Source: Bacillota bacterium (GTDB lineage Bacteria > Bacillota > Dethiobacteria > DTU022). Taken from it: a stretch of DNA of 8,909 nucleotides. The translations under genes and the position numbers were made by a program. Of the stretch, positions 1-7,074 are shown in pieces (positions within the stretch are counted from its first letter, which is position 1; each line of letters starts with the position of its first letter). The notes under the pieces were generated by a model. The model was not told the DNA's origin. It worked only from the letters and a program-made list of their open reading frames with translations, and ran no database searches. Location of the stretch: the NCBI GenBank assembly GCA_012727685.1, contig JAAYGO010000150.1, positions 1 through 8,909 on the forward strand. The letters run 5' to 3'.

Positions 1-130
1 GCAAGCCCTGGACCGGCTGATGAGCGATGACGAGCTGCGCCGGCAGATGGGCCGGCGCGCTGCCGAGATCGTGGATCGCTTCAGCGTGGAAAAAGTCATG
101 GCCATGTGGGAAGAGCTGATTTGCGGCTAA
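1..130 (+). CDS. Glycosyltransferase (GT4-like), C-terminal end only
   Basis: The frame that starts at base 2 is open from the window edge to TAA at 128-130 and gives the last 42 residues of a protein whose start lies to the left. The tail reads RRAAEIVDRFSVEKVMAMW followed by EELICG. This matches the usual last helix of GT4/GT-B glycosyltransferases, where a conserved Arg-Phe-Ser/Asp pair is followed by an amphipathic helix ending in a W/Y-x-x-L-like motif that packs back on the N-terminal domain. It would be cytoplasmic or peripheral at the inner membrane, adding a sugar to a lipid-linked glycan. It ends 36 bases before the next glycosyltransferase on the same strand, so the two are probably co-transcribed. 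The family call rests on the tail and the neighbours only; substrate is unknown. Confidence 0.72.
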   Translation, partial: QALDRLMSDDELRRQMGRRAAEIVDRFSVEKVMAMWEELICG

Positions 131-155
131 CCTAACGGCTTGAAAAAAAATGTAC

Positions 156-160
156 GAGGT
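156..160 (+). promoter_or_regulatory. Ribosome binding site deciding a GTG start
   Basis: GAGGT sits 6 bases before GTG at 167. It supports this start over the in-frame TTG at 140, which lacks any purine-rich site at the right distance. Confidence 0.75.
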
Positions 161-166
161 ATTAAG

Positions 167-1357
167 GTGAAAATACTTTTTATAACCGGCCTGCATCCCC
201 TGGCATCCAATCCCATGTCCGGCATATTTATTACCCGCAGGCTTAAAAAATTAAAAGAACACGGCGTCGACTATGACCTTTATTATTTCTCGGAACGAAT
301 CAGCCCGCTGGCCCGTTTGCTGAAAGGTACGTTTAAAAGGCCCTCATTTAAAGAGAAAAAGGCGATCCGGGTGCACGGAGTGCAATACAGTCCCCTTCCG
401 GTGGCCATGAGCGCCACTGATATGGTTTTTTATCACAAGCGCATCGGCCCGATCCTGGCAAACGCGATCAAGAAGGCCGTCAACCTGAAAGCATATGACC
501 TGCTTCACGCCATCTGGGTTTATCCGCACGGTTACGCGGCGGCGCTGCTCAAACAGGAAACCGGCCTGCCCTGCGTGGTCAGCGCCCACGGCAGCGACAT
601 CCACACCAACCCGGAGAAATTCCCGCGCAGCCTTCCGGCGGTGCTCTTTGCCCTGGAAAACTGTGATCGAGCCCTGTTCAACAATTACAAGCTGCTGGAA
701 AAGGCCCGGGAACTGGGCTATAAGGGCGCTAATGCCACCGTCATCCCCAACGGGGTCGATACATCAGTTTTTATGCCGCTGGAGAAGGAATCGGCCCGGG
801 CCGGCCTGGGCCTGGCGCCTCCGCCGGTCAAATACGTGGGCTTTGTCGGCAATCTCAAGCCGGTCAAGGGTGCCGACAGGCTGCCCGAGATATTTCGCGA
901 GATCGCCCGGCAGTATGAGCCGGTCCGTTTTGTCGTCATCGGCGGCGGCAGCCTGCGCCGTATGATTGAGCAAAAATGCCGGAGCTACAATCTGGCAGTG
1001 CAATTCACCGGCACCATCGCCACTGAAGCGATGCCGGCCTGGATGAGCGCCCTGGACGTGTTGATCCTGCCAAGCCGGAAAGAGGGTTTCCCCAATGTCT
1101 GCCTCGAAGCGCAGGCCTGCGGCTGCCCGGTCGTGGGCAGCAGTGCCGGCGGCATCCCGGAGGCCGTCGGCGATGGAGGAGATATCGTGGCCGGTGCAGA
1201 ATCTAACTTTGCACAAGAAATGAGCAATAAAGTGATCCGGCTCCTCGAAAAGCCCCTGCCGCGGGAGCGCTTGAGAGAAAGGGCCCTGCAGTTTGACTGG
1301 GACCGGATTATTCTGAAACAAATCAAGATGTATGAAGAATTGCTAAAGGAAGGATGA
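167..1357 (+). CDS. GT4-family glycosyltransferase
   Basis: This is a 396-residue retaining GT-B glycosyltransferase that would transfer a sugar from a nucleotide donor to a growing lipid-linked saccharide on the cytoplasmic face of the membrane. The N-terminus VKILFITGLHPLASNP is the usual first strand and glycine loop. An acceptor-side AHGSDIH motif lies near residues 140-146, IPNGVD near 193-198, a donor phosphate-binding loop GNLKPVKGADR near 228-238, and the E-x7-E signature EGFPNVCLE at 306-314, followed by AQACGCPVV and GGIPEAV. Length is normal for GT4. I chose GTG at 167 because GAGGT (156-160) lies 6 bases upstream and the protein then starts at the conserved first strand. A TTG at 140 in the same frame has no ribosome site. 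The stop is 5 bases before the aminotransferase, so they are translated together. The first 200 bases are more AT-rich than the rest. Donor and acceptor cannot be told. Confidence 0.93.
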   Translation: MKILFITGLHPLASNPMSGIFITRRLKKLKEHGVDYDLYYFSERISPLARLLKGTFKRPSFKEKKAIRVHGVQYSPLPVAMSATDMVFYHKRIGPILANAIKKAVNLKAYDLLHAIWVYPHGYAAALLKQETGLPCVVSAHGSDIHTNPEKFPRSLPAVLFALENCDRALFNNYKLLEKARELGYKGANATVIPNGVDTSVFMPLEKESARAGLGLAPPPVKYVGFVGNLKPVKGADRLPEIFREIARQYEPVRFVVIGGGSLRRMIEQKCRSYNLAVQFTGTIATEAMPAWMSALDVLILPSRKEGFPNVCLEAQACGCPVVGSSAGGIPEAVGDGGDIVAGAESNFAQEMSNKVIRLLEKPLPRERLRERALQFDWDRIILKQIKMYEELLKEG

Positions 1358-1362
1358 ACTAA

Positions 1363-2526
1363 ATGTCCGACAACCGACCGGCAAACAACCCCAATCAGCC
1401 CAGGCAGGTGCCTTTACTGGATTTGCCGCGGCAGCAGGCCGAGTTTTCCGCGGAAATAGATGAAGCCTTGAAGCGGGTCACCTCCGGCGCCGCTTACATT
1501 TTGGGCCCCGAGGTCAAAATGCTGGAGCAGCAGCTGGCTTCATATCTCGGAGTCGCCCACTGCAGCGGCGTAGCTTCCGGCACCGACGCCCTCGTGATTG
1601 CCCTGCGCGCCCTGGCCATTGTGCGCACAGGGAAGGAGTATTTTAGCCCGGATGATGAAGTCATCGTGCCCTCTTTTACCTTTACCGCCTCCGGTGAAGC
1701 CGTTCTTCATGCGGGTGCCACACCTGTATTTGTGGATATCGATCCCGCAACATTCAATATCAATCCGGAAGCGGCGGCCGCGGCTGTCAATAGCCACACG
1801 ATCGGCCTGATGCCGGTTCACCTCTTCGGAAACCCCTGCCCCATGGATGCAATCATGGAGCTGGCCCGCAAGCACGATCTCTTTGTCGTGGAAGACGTAG
1901 CACAGGCCTTCGGCGCCTCCTTTGGTCCGTCGAAGCTCGGGTCTTTCGGCACCGGCGCCTTCAGCTTTTTCCCCTCCAAGAACTTGGGCGGTTTTGGTGA
2001 CGGCGGCGCCGTGACTACCGGTGAGGAGGAACTGGCGACAGTGATCAGAATGCTGCGCACACACGGCGGCAGAGACAAGTACAACGCCGAGCATATCGGC
2101 TACAATTCCCGCCTCGATACCCTTCAGGCAGCCGTGCTCCTGGTCAAGCTAAAGCATGTGGAGAGGCTTAACCGGTGCCGCCGCGCCATCGCTTCCTACT
2201 ATGACCAGCACCTGTGCGGCCTGGACTGGCTGACCCTTCCGTCAGCCGTACCCGGCGGCGAACATGTTTACAACCAGTATACAGTGCGCGTACTCAACGG
2301 GAAGCGGGACCTGGTGCAGGAAAAACTCCGGGAAAAGGGCATCGGCACCGCGGTCTATTACCCCGTTCCCCTGCACCGCATGAATCTGTTTGCCGGAAGA
2401 TGCAAGACGGCGGGCAGCCTGGAGCAAACCGAAAGAGCCTGTGCCGAAGTGTTGAGCCTGCCCATCGAGCCGCTGCTGACTGAAGCAGAGCTGGCATACG
2501 TGGTACAGTGCCTGCGGGACCTTTAA
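1363..2526 (+). CDS. PLP-dependent UDP-sugar aminotransferase, DegT/DnrJ/EryC1/StrS family (WbpE/WlbC-like)
   Basis: This 387-residue aspartate-aminotransferase-fold enzyme most likely moves an amino group from glutamate to the C3 keto carbon of a UDP-3-keto-GlcNAc-uronic acid, with pyridoxal phosphate as cofactor. Visible motifs: the cofactor phosphate loop ASGTDAL at 71-77; DEVIVPSFTFTASGEAVLHA at 98-117 with AGATPVFVDID after it; the ring-stacking and N1-binding region VVEDVAQAFGA at 175-185 (Asp178, Gln181); the Schiff-base lysine in SFFPSKNLGGFGDGG, Lys206; and the substrate loop GYNSRLD at 246-252. Length is typical. A loop of about ten residues at 86-97 (RTGKEYFSPD region) precedes DEVIVP. 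ATG at 1363 has AAGGA (1350-1354) 8 bases upstream. The start is 5 bases after the previous stop and the gene ends 35 bases before the oxidase-acetyltransferase fusion that would supply and consume its intermediates. That partner favours the WbpE role over FdtB/QdtB-type dTDP-sugar aminotransferases, but the substrate is inferred from context. Confidence 0.95.
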   Translation: MSDNRPANNPNQPRQVPLLDLPRQQAEFSAEIDEALKRVTSGAAYILGPEVKMLEQQLASYLGVAHCSGVASGTDALVIALRALAIVRTGKEYFSPDDEVIVPSFTFTASGEAVLHAGATPVFVDIDPATFNINPEAAAAAVNSHTIGLMPVHLFGNPCPMDAIMELARKHDLFVVEDVAQAFGASFGPSKLGSFGTGAFSFFPSKNLGGFGDGGAVTTGEEELATVIRMLRTHGGRDKYNAEHIGYNSRLDTLQAAVLLVKLKHVERLNRCRRAIASYYDQHLCGLDWLTLPSAVPGGEHVYNQYTVRVLNGKRDLVQEKLREKGIGTAVYYPVPLHRMNLFAGRCKTAGSLEQTERACAEVLSLPIEPLLTEAELAYVVQCLRDL

Positions 2527-2543
2527 TTGATCACGAAGCCGGT

Positions 2544-2565
2544 GGAGGTAGCTATGAACCGATGA
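2544..2565 (+). promoter_or_regulatory. Ribosome site with three-codon mini-ORF overlapping the fusion-gene start
   Basis: GGAGG (2544-2548) is 5 bases before ATG at 2554, but that ATG reads Met-Asn-Arg and stops at TGA 2563-2565. The stop overlaps ATG 2562-2564 of the large fusion gene as ATGA. The real start is thus 13 bases from the only good ribosome site, which is longer than ideal. Ribosomes could start at the mini-ORF and re-initiate at 2562, or use 2562 directly. The arrangement is seen directly; any effect on expression is inference. Confidence 0.55.
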
Positions 2566-4148
2566 ACGATTGCAGAGACGTTAATATTGCCGTAATCGGC
2601 GGCGGTTACTGGGGTAAAAACCTGGTGCGCAATTTTGCCGAACTGGGCGCCCTCCGGGCGGTGTGCGATACTGACCCGGAGAAGCTGGAAAAGTATACGC
2701 AGCTCTATCCCGGTATAGCCGTAACCGCGCGCTACAGCCATATCCTTGGCGATCAAGCCATTGCCGGTGTGGCCATTGCCACCCCGGCCGTGGAACATTA
2801 CCGCATGGTGAAAGCGGCCCTGGAAGCCGGAAAAGATGTGCTTGTCGAAAAGCCGCTGGCCCTGACCCTGGCGCAAGGGCGCGAGCTGGCCGCCCTGGCG
2901 GCAGCGCAGGGCCGGGTTTTAATGGTCGGCCATGTGCTGGAGTACCACCCCGCCGTGCAGGAGCTTGTTGCCCTGGTGAGGCGCGGTTACCTGGGCCGGA
3001 TTAACTACATCTATTCCAACCGCCTCAATCTCGGCAAATTCCGCACCGAGGAAAATATTCTCTGGAGCTTCGCCCCGCACGATATCTCGGTAATTATCCG
3101 CCTGATGGGCGATCTGCCGGTCGAAGTCATCTCCTCCGGTGGAGCTTACCTGAATCGCGAGATTGCCGATGTGACCGTTACCAATCTCACCTTTGCTGGC
3201 GGCACCAGAGGCCACATCTTTGTCAGTTGGCTGCACCCATATAAAGAGCAGAAACTGGTGGTGGTGGGCAGCGATAAGATGGCGGTCTTTGACGATCTGT
3301 CAACGGAAAAGCTGCTGGTCTATCCGCACAAGGTAAACTGGGTGGATCACTGCCCGGTGCCCTCCCGGGCCGAAGCGGAAGTAATAAAAGTGCCGTCCGA
3401 GGAGCCCCTCAAGCGGGAGTGCGCCCATTTTCTCGACTGTATTCGCAGCCGCAAAGAGCCCCTCACCGGTGCGCAGAGTGCCCTGGCCGTGTTAACGGTT
3501 CTCGACGCCTCCCAGAGATCGCTCAATGCCAATGGTAAGAAAATTATCCTTGAAAAGTGCCAGGATGAAGAGAGCGCTGCCGCCGCGGAAGTGTTTATTC
3601 ATCCCAGCAGCATTGTCGAAGCGGGTGCCGTTGTCGGCGATGGGACCCGGATCTGGCATTTTTGCCACATCATGCCCGGCGCCACCATTGGGCGCAATTG
3701 CAACCTCGGCCAGAACGTGTTTGTGGCTGCCAACGTCTCCATCGGCAATAATGTCAAAATTCAAAACAACGTATCCGTTTACGAAGGGGTTACCCTGGAA
3801 GACGACGTCTTCTGTGGTCCTTCCTGCGTCTTTACCAATGTCAAGACGCCGCGCAGCGCCTACCCCAGGAATACCGCTTCCGACTATCGTAAAACACTGG
3901 TGAAAAAAGGGGCCAGCATCGGCGCCAATGCCACCATTCTGTCCGGGATCACCATCGGGGAATATGTCCTAGTCGGCGCCGGGGCCCTGGTTAGCAAAGA
4001 TGTCCCGGCCCATGCGGTAGTCACCGGCAATCCGGCCCGGGTGCGCGGCTGGATCTGCAAGTGCGGCAGCGTGATTGTGCCCGCATCGGAAAGTGAGCTT
4101 AAATGTCCGGCCTGCGGCACAGATGAAAGGCCGGGCCAGGGGCTGTAG
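2562..4148 (+). CDS. Bifunctional UDP-GlcNAcA 3-dehydrogenase / UDP-GlcNAc3NA N-acetyltransferase (WbpB-WbpD-like fusion)
   Basis: This 528-residue protein fuses two enzymes that are usually separate. Residues 1-330 are a Gfo/Idh/MocA oxidoreductase of WlbA/WbpB type: Rossmann loop VIGGGYWGKNLV (11-22), EKPLAL with catalytic Lys97 (96-101), GHVLEYHPA (123-131) and the active-site HDIS (173-176). It would oxidise C3 of UDP-GlcNAc-uronic acid with NAD. After a short Glu/Ala linker, residues 345-497 are a left-handed beta-helix acetyltransferase of WlbB/WbpD type, with hexapeptide repeats (IHPSSIVEAGAVVGDGTRIW onward), VYEGVTLEDDVFCGPSCVFT and a TGNPAR end; it would acetylate the 3-amino group with acetyl-CoA. 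The last 30 residues hold Cys499, Cys501, Cys515 and Cys518 in a CxC...CxxC zinc-ribbon-like pattern. ATG 2562 was chosen because the Rossmann strand follows directly; the in-frame GTG at 2508 overlaps the aminotransferase and adds non-conserved residues. The aminotransferase upstream does the middle step. The reading frame is unbroken, so the fusion is genuine. Confidence 0.93.
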   Translation: MNDCRDVNIAVIGGGYWGKNLVRNFAELGALRAVCDTDPEKLEKYTQLYPGIAVTARYSHILGDQAIAGVAIATPAVEHYRMVKAALEAGKDVLVEKPLALTLAQGRELAALAAAQGRVLMVGHVLEYHPAVQELVALVRRGYLGRINYIYSNRLNLGKFRTEENILWSFAPHDISVIIRLMGDLPVEVISSGGAYLNREIADVTVTNLTFAGGTRGHIFVSWLHPYKEQKLVVVGSDKMAVFDDLSTEKLLVYPHKVNWVDHCPVPSRAEAEVIKVPSEEPLKRECAHFLDCIRSRKEPLTGAQSALAVLTVLDASQRSLNANGKKIILEKCQDEESAAAAEVFIHPSSIVEAGAVVGDGTRIWHFCHIMPGATIGRNCNLGQNVFVAANVSIGNNVKIQNNVSVYEGVTLEDDVFCGPSCVFTNVKTPRSAYPRNTASDYRKTLVKKGASIGANATILSGITIGEYVLVGAGALVSKDVPAHAVVTGNPARVRGWICKCGSVIVPASESELKCPACGTDERPGQGL

Positions 4149-4210
4149 CTAAGTAGGTATCTCTATACTTGCATACGGGCTATTGCTTATTGCTCAGAAA
4201 AGGTGAACCA

Positions 4211-5503
4211 ATGAAAATCCTGATCATTACATTTGCTTTTCCCCCTTTAAATAGGATCGCTTCCTCTAGGCCTTATTCCTGGGCCAAGTACTGGAGCAGG
4301 CTCGGTCACGAGGTGGCGGTGGTGACCAAGAAGAAAACAGCCGTTGACGGTGCTTTAAATTTTGCCTACACCAGTGATGATCTTGCAGGGGTCCGGATGA
4401 TGGAGCTGCAAGCATGGCCCTTTCGCCTAAAAAAACCGGCGCCGGAAACGGCTGAGCAGGCGAAGAGGGGGAGCCGGGCTTTAACCGCTTTGCGCGATTA
4501 TTTTCTGGCGCTGCAGGCCATGAAACATGCCGATTTCTGGCTGCTGCCCGCAGCCCGCAAGTTGATGCGCTTTCACCGGGCTTTTCCCTTTGAAATCGTG
4601 GTCAGTACCTTTGGTCCCCCCGGAGGGCATCTGCTGGCCTCATACTTAAAGGAAAAATTAAACCTGTTCTGGGTAGCAGACTACCGGGATCTCTGGTATG
4701 GCAATCATTTCGTTAACCGTTCATGGTTGTCAAACCGCCTTGCAGACATAATTGAAAGCAAAATCGTTTATAAGGCCGACTTGATCACAACGGTATCCAG
4801 TGGGCTGCAGGCCAGGTTGAGCGAGCGCTTTTCCTGCCCGGTTGTTAAAATTGAAAACGGCTTTGACGAGGAGAGCCTGCAGGAAGCAGGGGGGGAGAGG
4901 CAAAGCTATTTTCCCGATGACGGCAAATTCAGGATCGTCTATACGGGTTCCCTTTATCCGGGTTTTCAAGATCCTTCTCCTTTGTTTGAAGCGTTGCAAC
5001 TCCTGTCCCAAAAAGGATTTCCCGTGGAGAACAAGATTGAAGTTTTGTTCTACGGCTCCAGGTTGGGAAATATTCAAAGCCTAGTCGACCGCTACGGTTT
5101 AAGCAATATCGTGAAGATGCCCGGCTTTGTCAGCCGGGAGGACTCCCTACGTATCCAAAGGAGCGCCGGCGCCCTGCTCTTCCTGGAATGGGAAGGCCCT
5201 GGGGGAGAAAGCATTATAACCGGCAAGTTGTTTGAATACCTCTTTTCCGGCAAACCCATCTTGAACGTGGGCGGCCAAACGGATCAGAGCGAATCGATCA
5301 GCCTGATCAAGAAATTTGATGCCGGCATCATCGCCGGAAAATCAGCGCCCTTTATCGCCGGGACGCTGGAGCAGATGGTCGGCAAGCCCTTCTATATGGA
5401 TCAACACGAAGAGGCGCGGGAGGCGCTGCAGCAGTATAGCCGTAAGTTTCTTGCCGAAAAGATGATTAAAATCATAGGCGAACAATATGGCAACAGGGGA
5501 TAG
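4211..5503 (+). CDS. GT4-like glycosyltransferase
   Basis: This 430-residue GT-B glycosyltransferase is probably cytoplasmic and membrane-associated, building the same glycan. The N-terminus MKILIITFAFPPLNRIASSR followed by PYSWAKYW is the form seen in a subgroup of GT4 enzymes from exopolysaccharide loci, with the FPP loop and a Ser-Ser-Arg-Pro stretch. VVSTFGPPGGHLLA lies at 130-143 and ADYRDLW at 156-162, probably acceptor-side. VSSGLQ and ENGFDEE (195-221) precede the linker to the second domain. YTGSLYPG (244-251) opens the donor-binding domain, and TGKLFEYLFSGKPIL (337-351) carries the donor-contacting Lys and Glu. ATG at 4211 has AGGTG (4201-4205) 5 bases upstream; an in-frame TTG at 4169 lacks a site and adds 14 unlike residues. 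A 62-base gap separates it from the fusion gene. It is the last forward gene and faces the reverse block. Donor sugar is not visible. Confidence 0.9.
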   Translation: MKILIITFAFPPLNRIASSRPYSWAKYWSRLGHEVAVVTKKKTAVDGALNFAYTSDDLAGVRMMELQAWPFRLKKPAPETAEQAKRGSRALTALRDYFLALQAMKHADFWLLPAARKLMRFHRAFPFEIVVSTFGPPGGHLLASYLKEKLNLFWVADYRDLWYGNHFVNRSWLSNRLADIIESKIVYKADLITTVSSGLQARLSERFSCPVVKIENGFDEESLQEAGGERQSYFPDDGKFRIVYTGSLYPGFQDPSPLFEALQLLSQKGFPVENKIEVLFYGSRLGNIQSLVDRYGLSNIVKMPGFVSREDSLRIQRSAGALLFLEWEGPGGESIITGKLFEYLFSGKPILNVGGQTDQSESISLIKKFDAGIIAGKSAPFIAGTLEQMVGKPFYMDQHEEAREALQQYSRKFLAEKMIKIIGEQYGNRG

Positions 5504-5606
5504 CCGTAAAAACATGCTAGCAGCTTTACCGTGCTGATTATAGGACAGTTGCCGCTGCTTTTCAAAATACCGCCGGTCATTTTAATTTAAGAAAGCCTTG
5601 AGGAAA
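5504..5606. other. Convergent intergenic junction without a clear terminator
   Basis: This 103-base stretch separates the ends of the forward and reverse gene blocks, where a bidirectional terminator would be expected. I see only weak inverted repeats: GTAAA/TTTAC around a 14-base loop near 5506-5529, and ACCG-C-CGGT near 5569-5577. None has a strong GC stem with a T-run. Termination may be Rho-dependent or transcripts may overlap. Confidence 0.5.
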
Positions 5607-7006
5607 TTATGAGGAAAGATTGATGTTAAATATTTTTTTAATAAGACGCTGCAGCAGGCGTATAAACGGATGATGCGGCTTTAATTTGCCAACTATGCTG
5701 CGTGTATAAGCCAGGCATACATCTTCAGGCAATGAGGTGTTTATATACAAGTAGTAGGGAGCCGGTTTCTGCAGGTAAAATTCAAACATCCACTGCCTCA
5801 CAGTTTCAATATCCTGTGGGGTAAGCTGCTTTTTGCGCGATAAAATGACTTCGGAAGGTGCATCCAGCTGGATCAGCCAAAATGGCCGCGGGATGAAGCG
5901 AAGCCATGTGCTCCAACCCTTGAGTAGCCTATTCGGCCGGTTAAAGAAGCGCAGATTTACCAGCAGATGATCATAGAAGTAGCGGTCCATGAGGTAGTAG
6001 CCTGCCAGCCAGGTTCGCAACCGCAGCAGCGGATAGCGAATTAAACCGGTCATCAGGGTAAAGCCGCCATAAGCGTCGTCTACCTGATTCCTGCTGGGAT
6101 TGCAGCCAAGATGGCGGCGGAGACTGTTTCGCAGCAGCGGATATAAAATGCGGTAAAGCCACGATTTGCGAAATTGCATTTTAAAGCGGAAGTAACGGAA
6201 CTTTCCCGGTAAAACAGCCTTCATTCCCTCGATCAGCGTTGTCTTGCCAACCCCGTCCGGCCCCACGAGAGGGATCAATTTTCTCCTATTGATCTTATCC
6301 ATCCGCTTGCGGTGCCAGTTTTCAATGCAGGATTCTCGTTTTTCGCGCCACCAGGCCCGCATATCCCGCTTGTTTCGCAAGATCCCCATATCAAGTAGCA
6401 GCGAGTTGGCGGAAGCCGCAGCAGCAGTTAACTCCTGCCGGCTGTTCAAGGCGGTGTAGAGCTTCAGCACCTCTAGATCGCCAGTTTTTTGCATTAATTC
6501 GGCATAGTAATTCAACCGCCAGGCAACTTCAGCTGATTCGAGGCTTTTGTTTTTAGTGTAGAGGTGAGAAAGGTAGCATAGCGCTTCTACCCTTGAAGTA
6601 AGGCGATAACCTTTATCCCCGGAATGGATATGAGAATAAAGGTCTTCCCAAAAAATCCTGTTCAGGGTGCGATGGGCGGGATCCTTGACTTCGATATGGC
6701 TCCACAGCTCAAGCCTAATCGATGCTTTCAGCCCTGGATCGTATAAGTATACGGAGAGCTTCTGCAGCTTAGTCTGTTTGATTTGAAAAGCAAGGTCCCG
6801 CTCCGACATGATTCGAAGAACCATGCGCAGGAATTGATGCCGCAGTTTTGGATCAAGGATAAAGTCATAGTCGCCAGTGTAGGCAGCATCACAAGTTACC
6901 GGGCGCTCTCTTAAGAGCACTAATGGCAGCCCTTCCTGATGGCATTCAGTGAGCAGCTGCTTAAAAGCAGCCAGGGCCTGTTACCTGGATTCGTTGTCAG
7001 ATCCAT
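5607..7006 (-). CDS. Nucleotidyltransferase-like / thymidylate-kinase-like P-loop two-domain protein, frameshifted near the 5' end
   Basis: I do not know this gene's function. With one base restored near 6980 it encodes about 466 residues; unrepaired, the longest open frame with a start codon begins at GTG 6920 and gives 437. Numbered on the repaired protein, residues 10-110 look like a minimal nucleotidyltransferase: QALAAFKQLLTECHQ, then PLVLLRERP, the D-x-D pair in TGDYDFIL (Asp46, Asp48) and a third acid in IRLELW (Glu100). Residues 245-420 resemble thymidylate kinase: LIPLVGPDGVGKTTLIEGM with Walker A Lys255, a DRYFYDH motif at about 341-347, the strand WLIQLDAPSEV, and a lid-like SRKKQLTPQDIE. 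The middle is helical and basic. ATG 7006 has GAGGGG (7017-7022) 10 bases upstream. It is last in the reverse block, 68 bases after the ParB-like gene. It may phosphorylate or nucleotidylate a sugar or glycan carrier; a role in true dTMP synthesis is unlikely in this setting. The break may be a sequencing error or a real lesion. Confidence 0.78.
6976..6985 (-). other. Probable one-base deletion (frameshift) in the kinase-like gene
   Basis: On the reverse strand, ATG at 7006 reads MDLTTNPGN through AAC at 6982-6980. The family-like sequence QALAAFKQLL then starts one base back, with CAG at 6980-6978, and is preceded in its own frame by TAA (6983-6981). Restoring one base, for example AACAGG to AACCAGG, joins the two into a single frame. 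No slippery heptamer is visible, so programmed frameshifting is unlikely. Confidence 0.7.
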
Positions 7007-7016
7007 TTTACCATTT

Positions 7017-7022
7017 CCCCTC
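7017..7022 (-). promoter_or_regulatory. Ribosome binding site for the kinase-like gene
   Basis: GAGGGG on the reverse strand lies 10 bases before ATG at 7006. It supports that ATG as the native start, although the frame from it does not stay open into the main coding region. A second ATG at 7014 is only two bases away and ends after five codons. Confidence 0.6.
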
Positions 7023-7074
7023 ATGTTAGCCGCTAATTTGCTGGTTTGGCAAATAACTATTGGAAGAGTTTATA

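Noticed and set aside
140..166. TTG start at 140 for the first complete glycosyltransferase
   Set aside because: No ribosome site before it, and the added residues come before the conserved first strand; GTG at 167 has GAGGT at good spacing.
764..1321. 185-codon open frame on the reverse strand
   Set aside because: It lies wholly within the GT4 gene, has no recognisable motif, and long antisense frames are expected in GC-rich coding sequence.
1540..2094. 184-codon open frame on the reverse strand
   Set aside because: Antisense to the strongly conserved aminotransferase; composition looks like a shadow translation.
2508..2561. GTG start at 2508 for the oxidase-acetyltransferase fusion
   Set aside because: It overlaps the aminotransferase end and adds 18 glycine-rich residues unlike the family; ATG 2562 directly precedes the Rossmann strand.
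1363..4148. dTDP-3-amino-3,6-dideoxyhexose (FdtABC/QdtABC-like) pathway
   Set aside because: That route uses a 3,4-ketoisomerase and no Gfo/Idh/MocA oxidase; the oxidase half here fits the UDP-uronic acid route better.
4169..4210. TTG start at 4169 for the second complete glycosyltransferase
   Set aside because: No Shine-Dalgarno; ATG 4211 has AGGTG 5 bases upstream and gives the canonical MKILIITFAFPP start.
5504..5606. Bidirectional terminator at the convergent junction
   Set aside because: Only 4-5 base stems were found and no stem followed by a T-run.
7036..7054. Inverted repeat ATTTGC/GCAAAT between the ParB-like and kinase-like genes
   Set aside because: Only six weak pairs around a seven-base loop, no T-run; could easily be chance.
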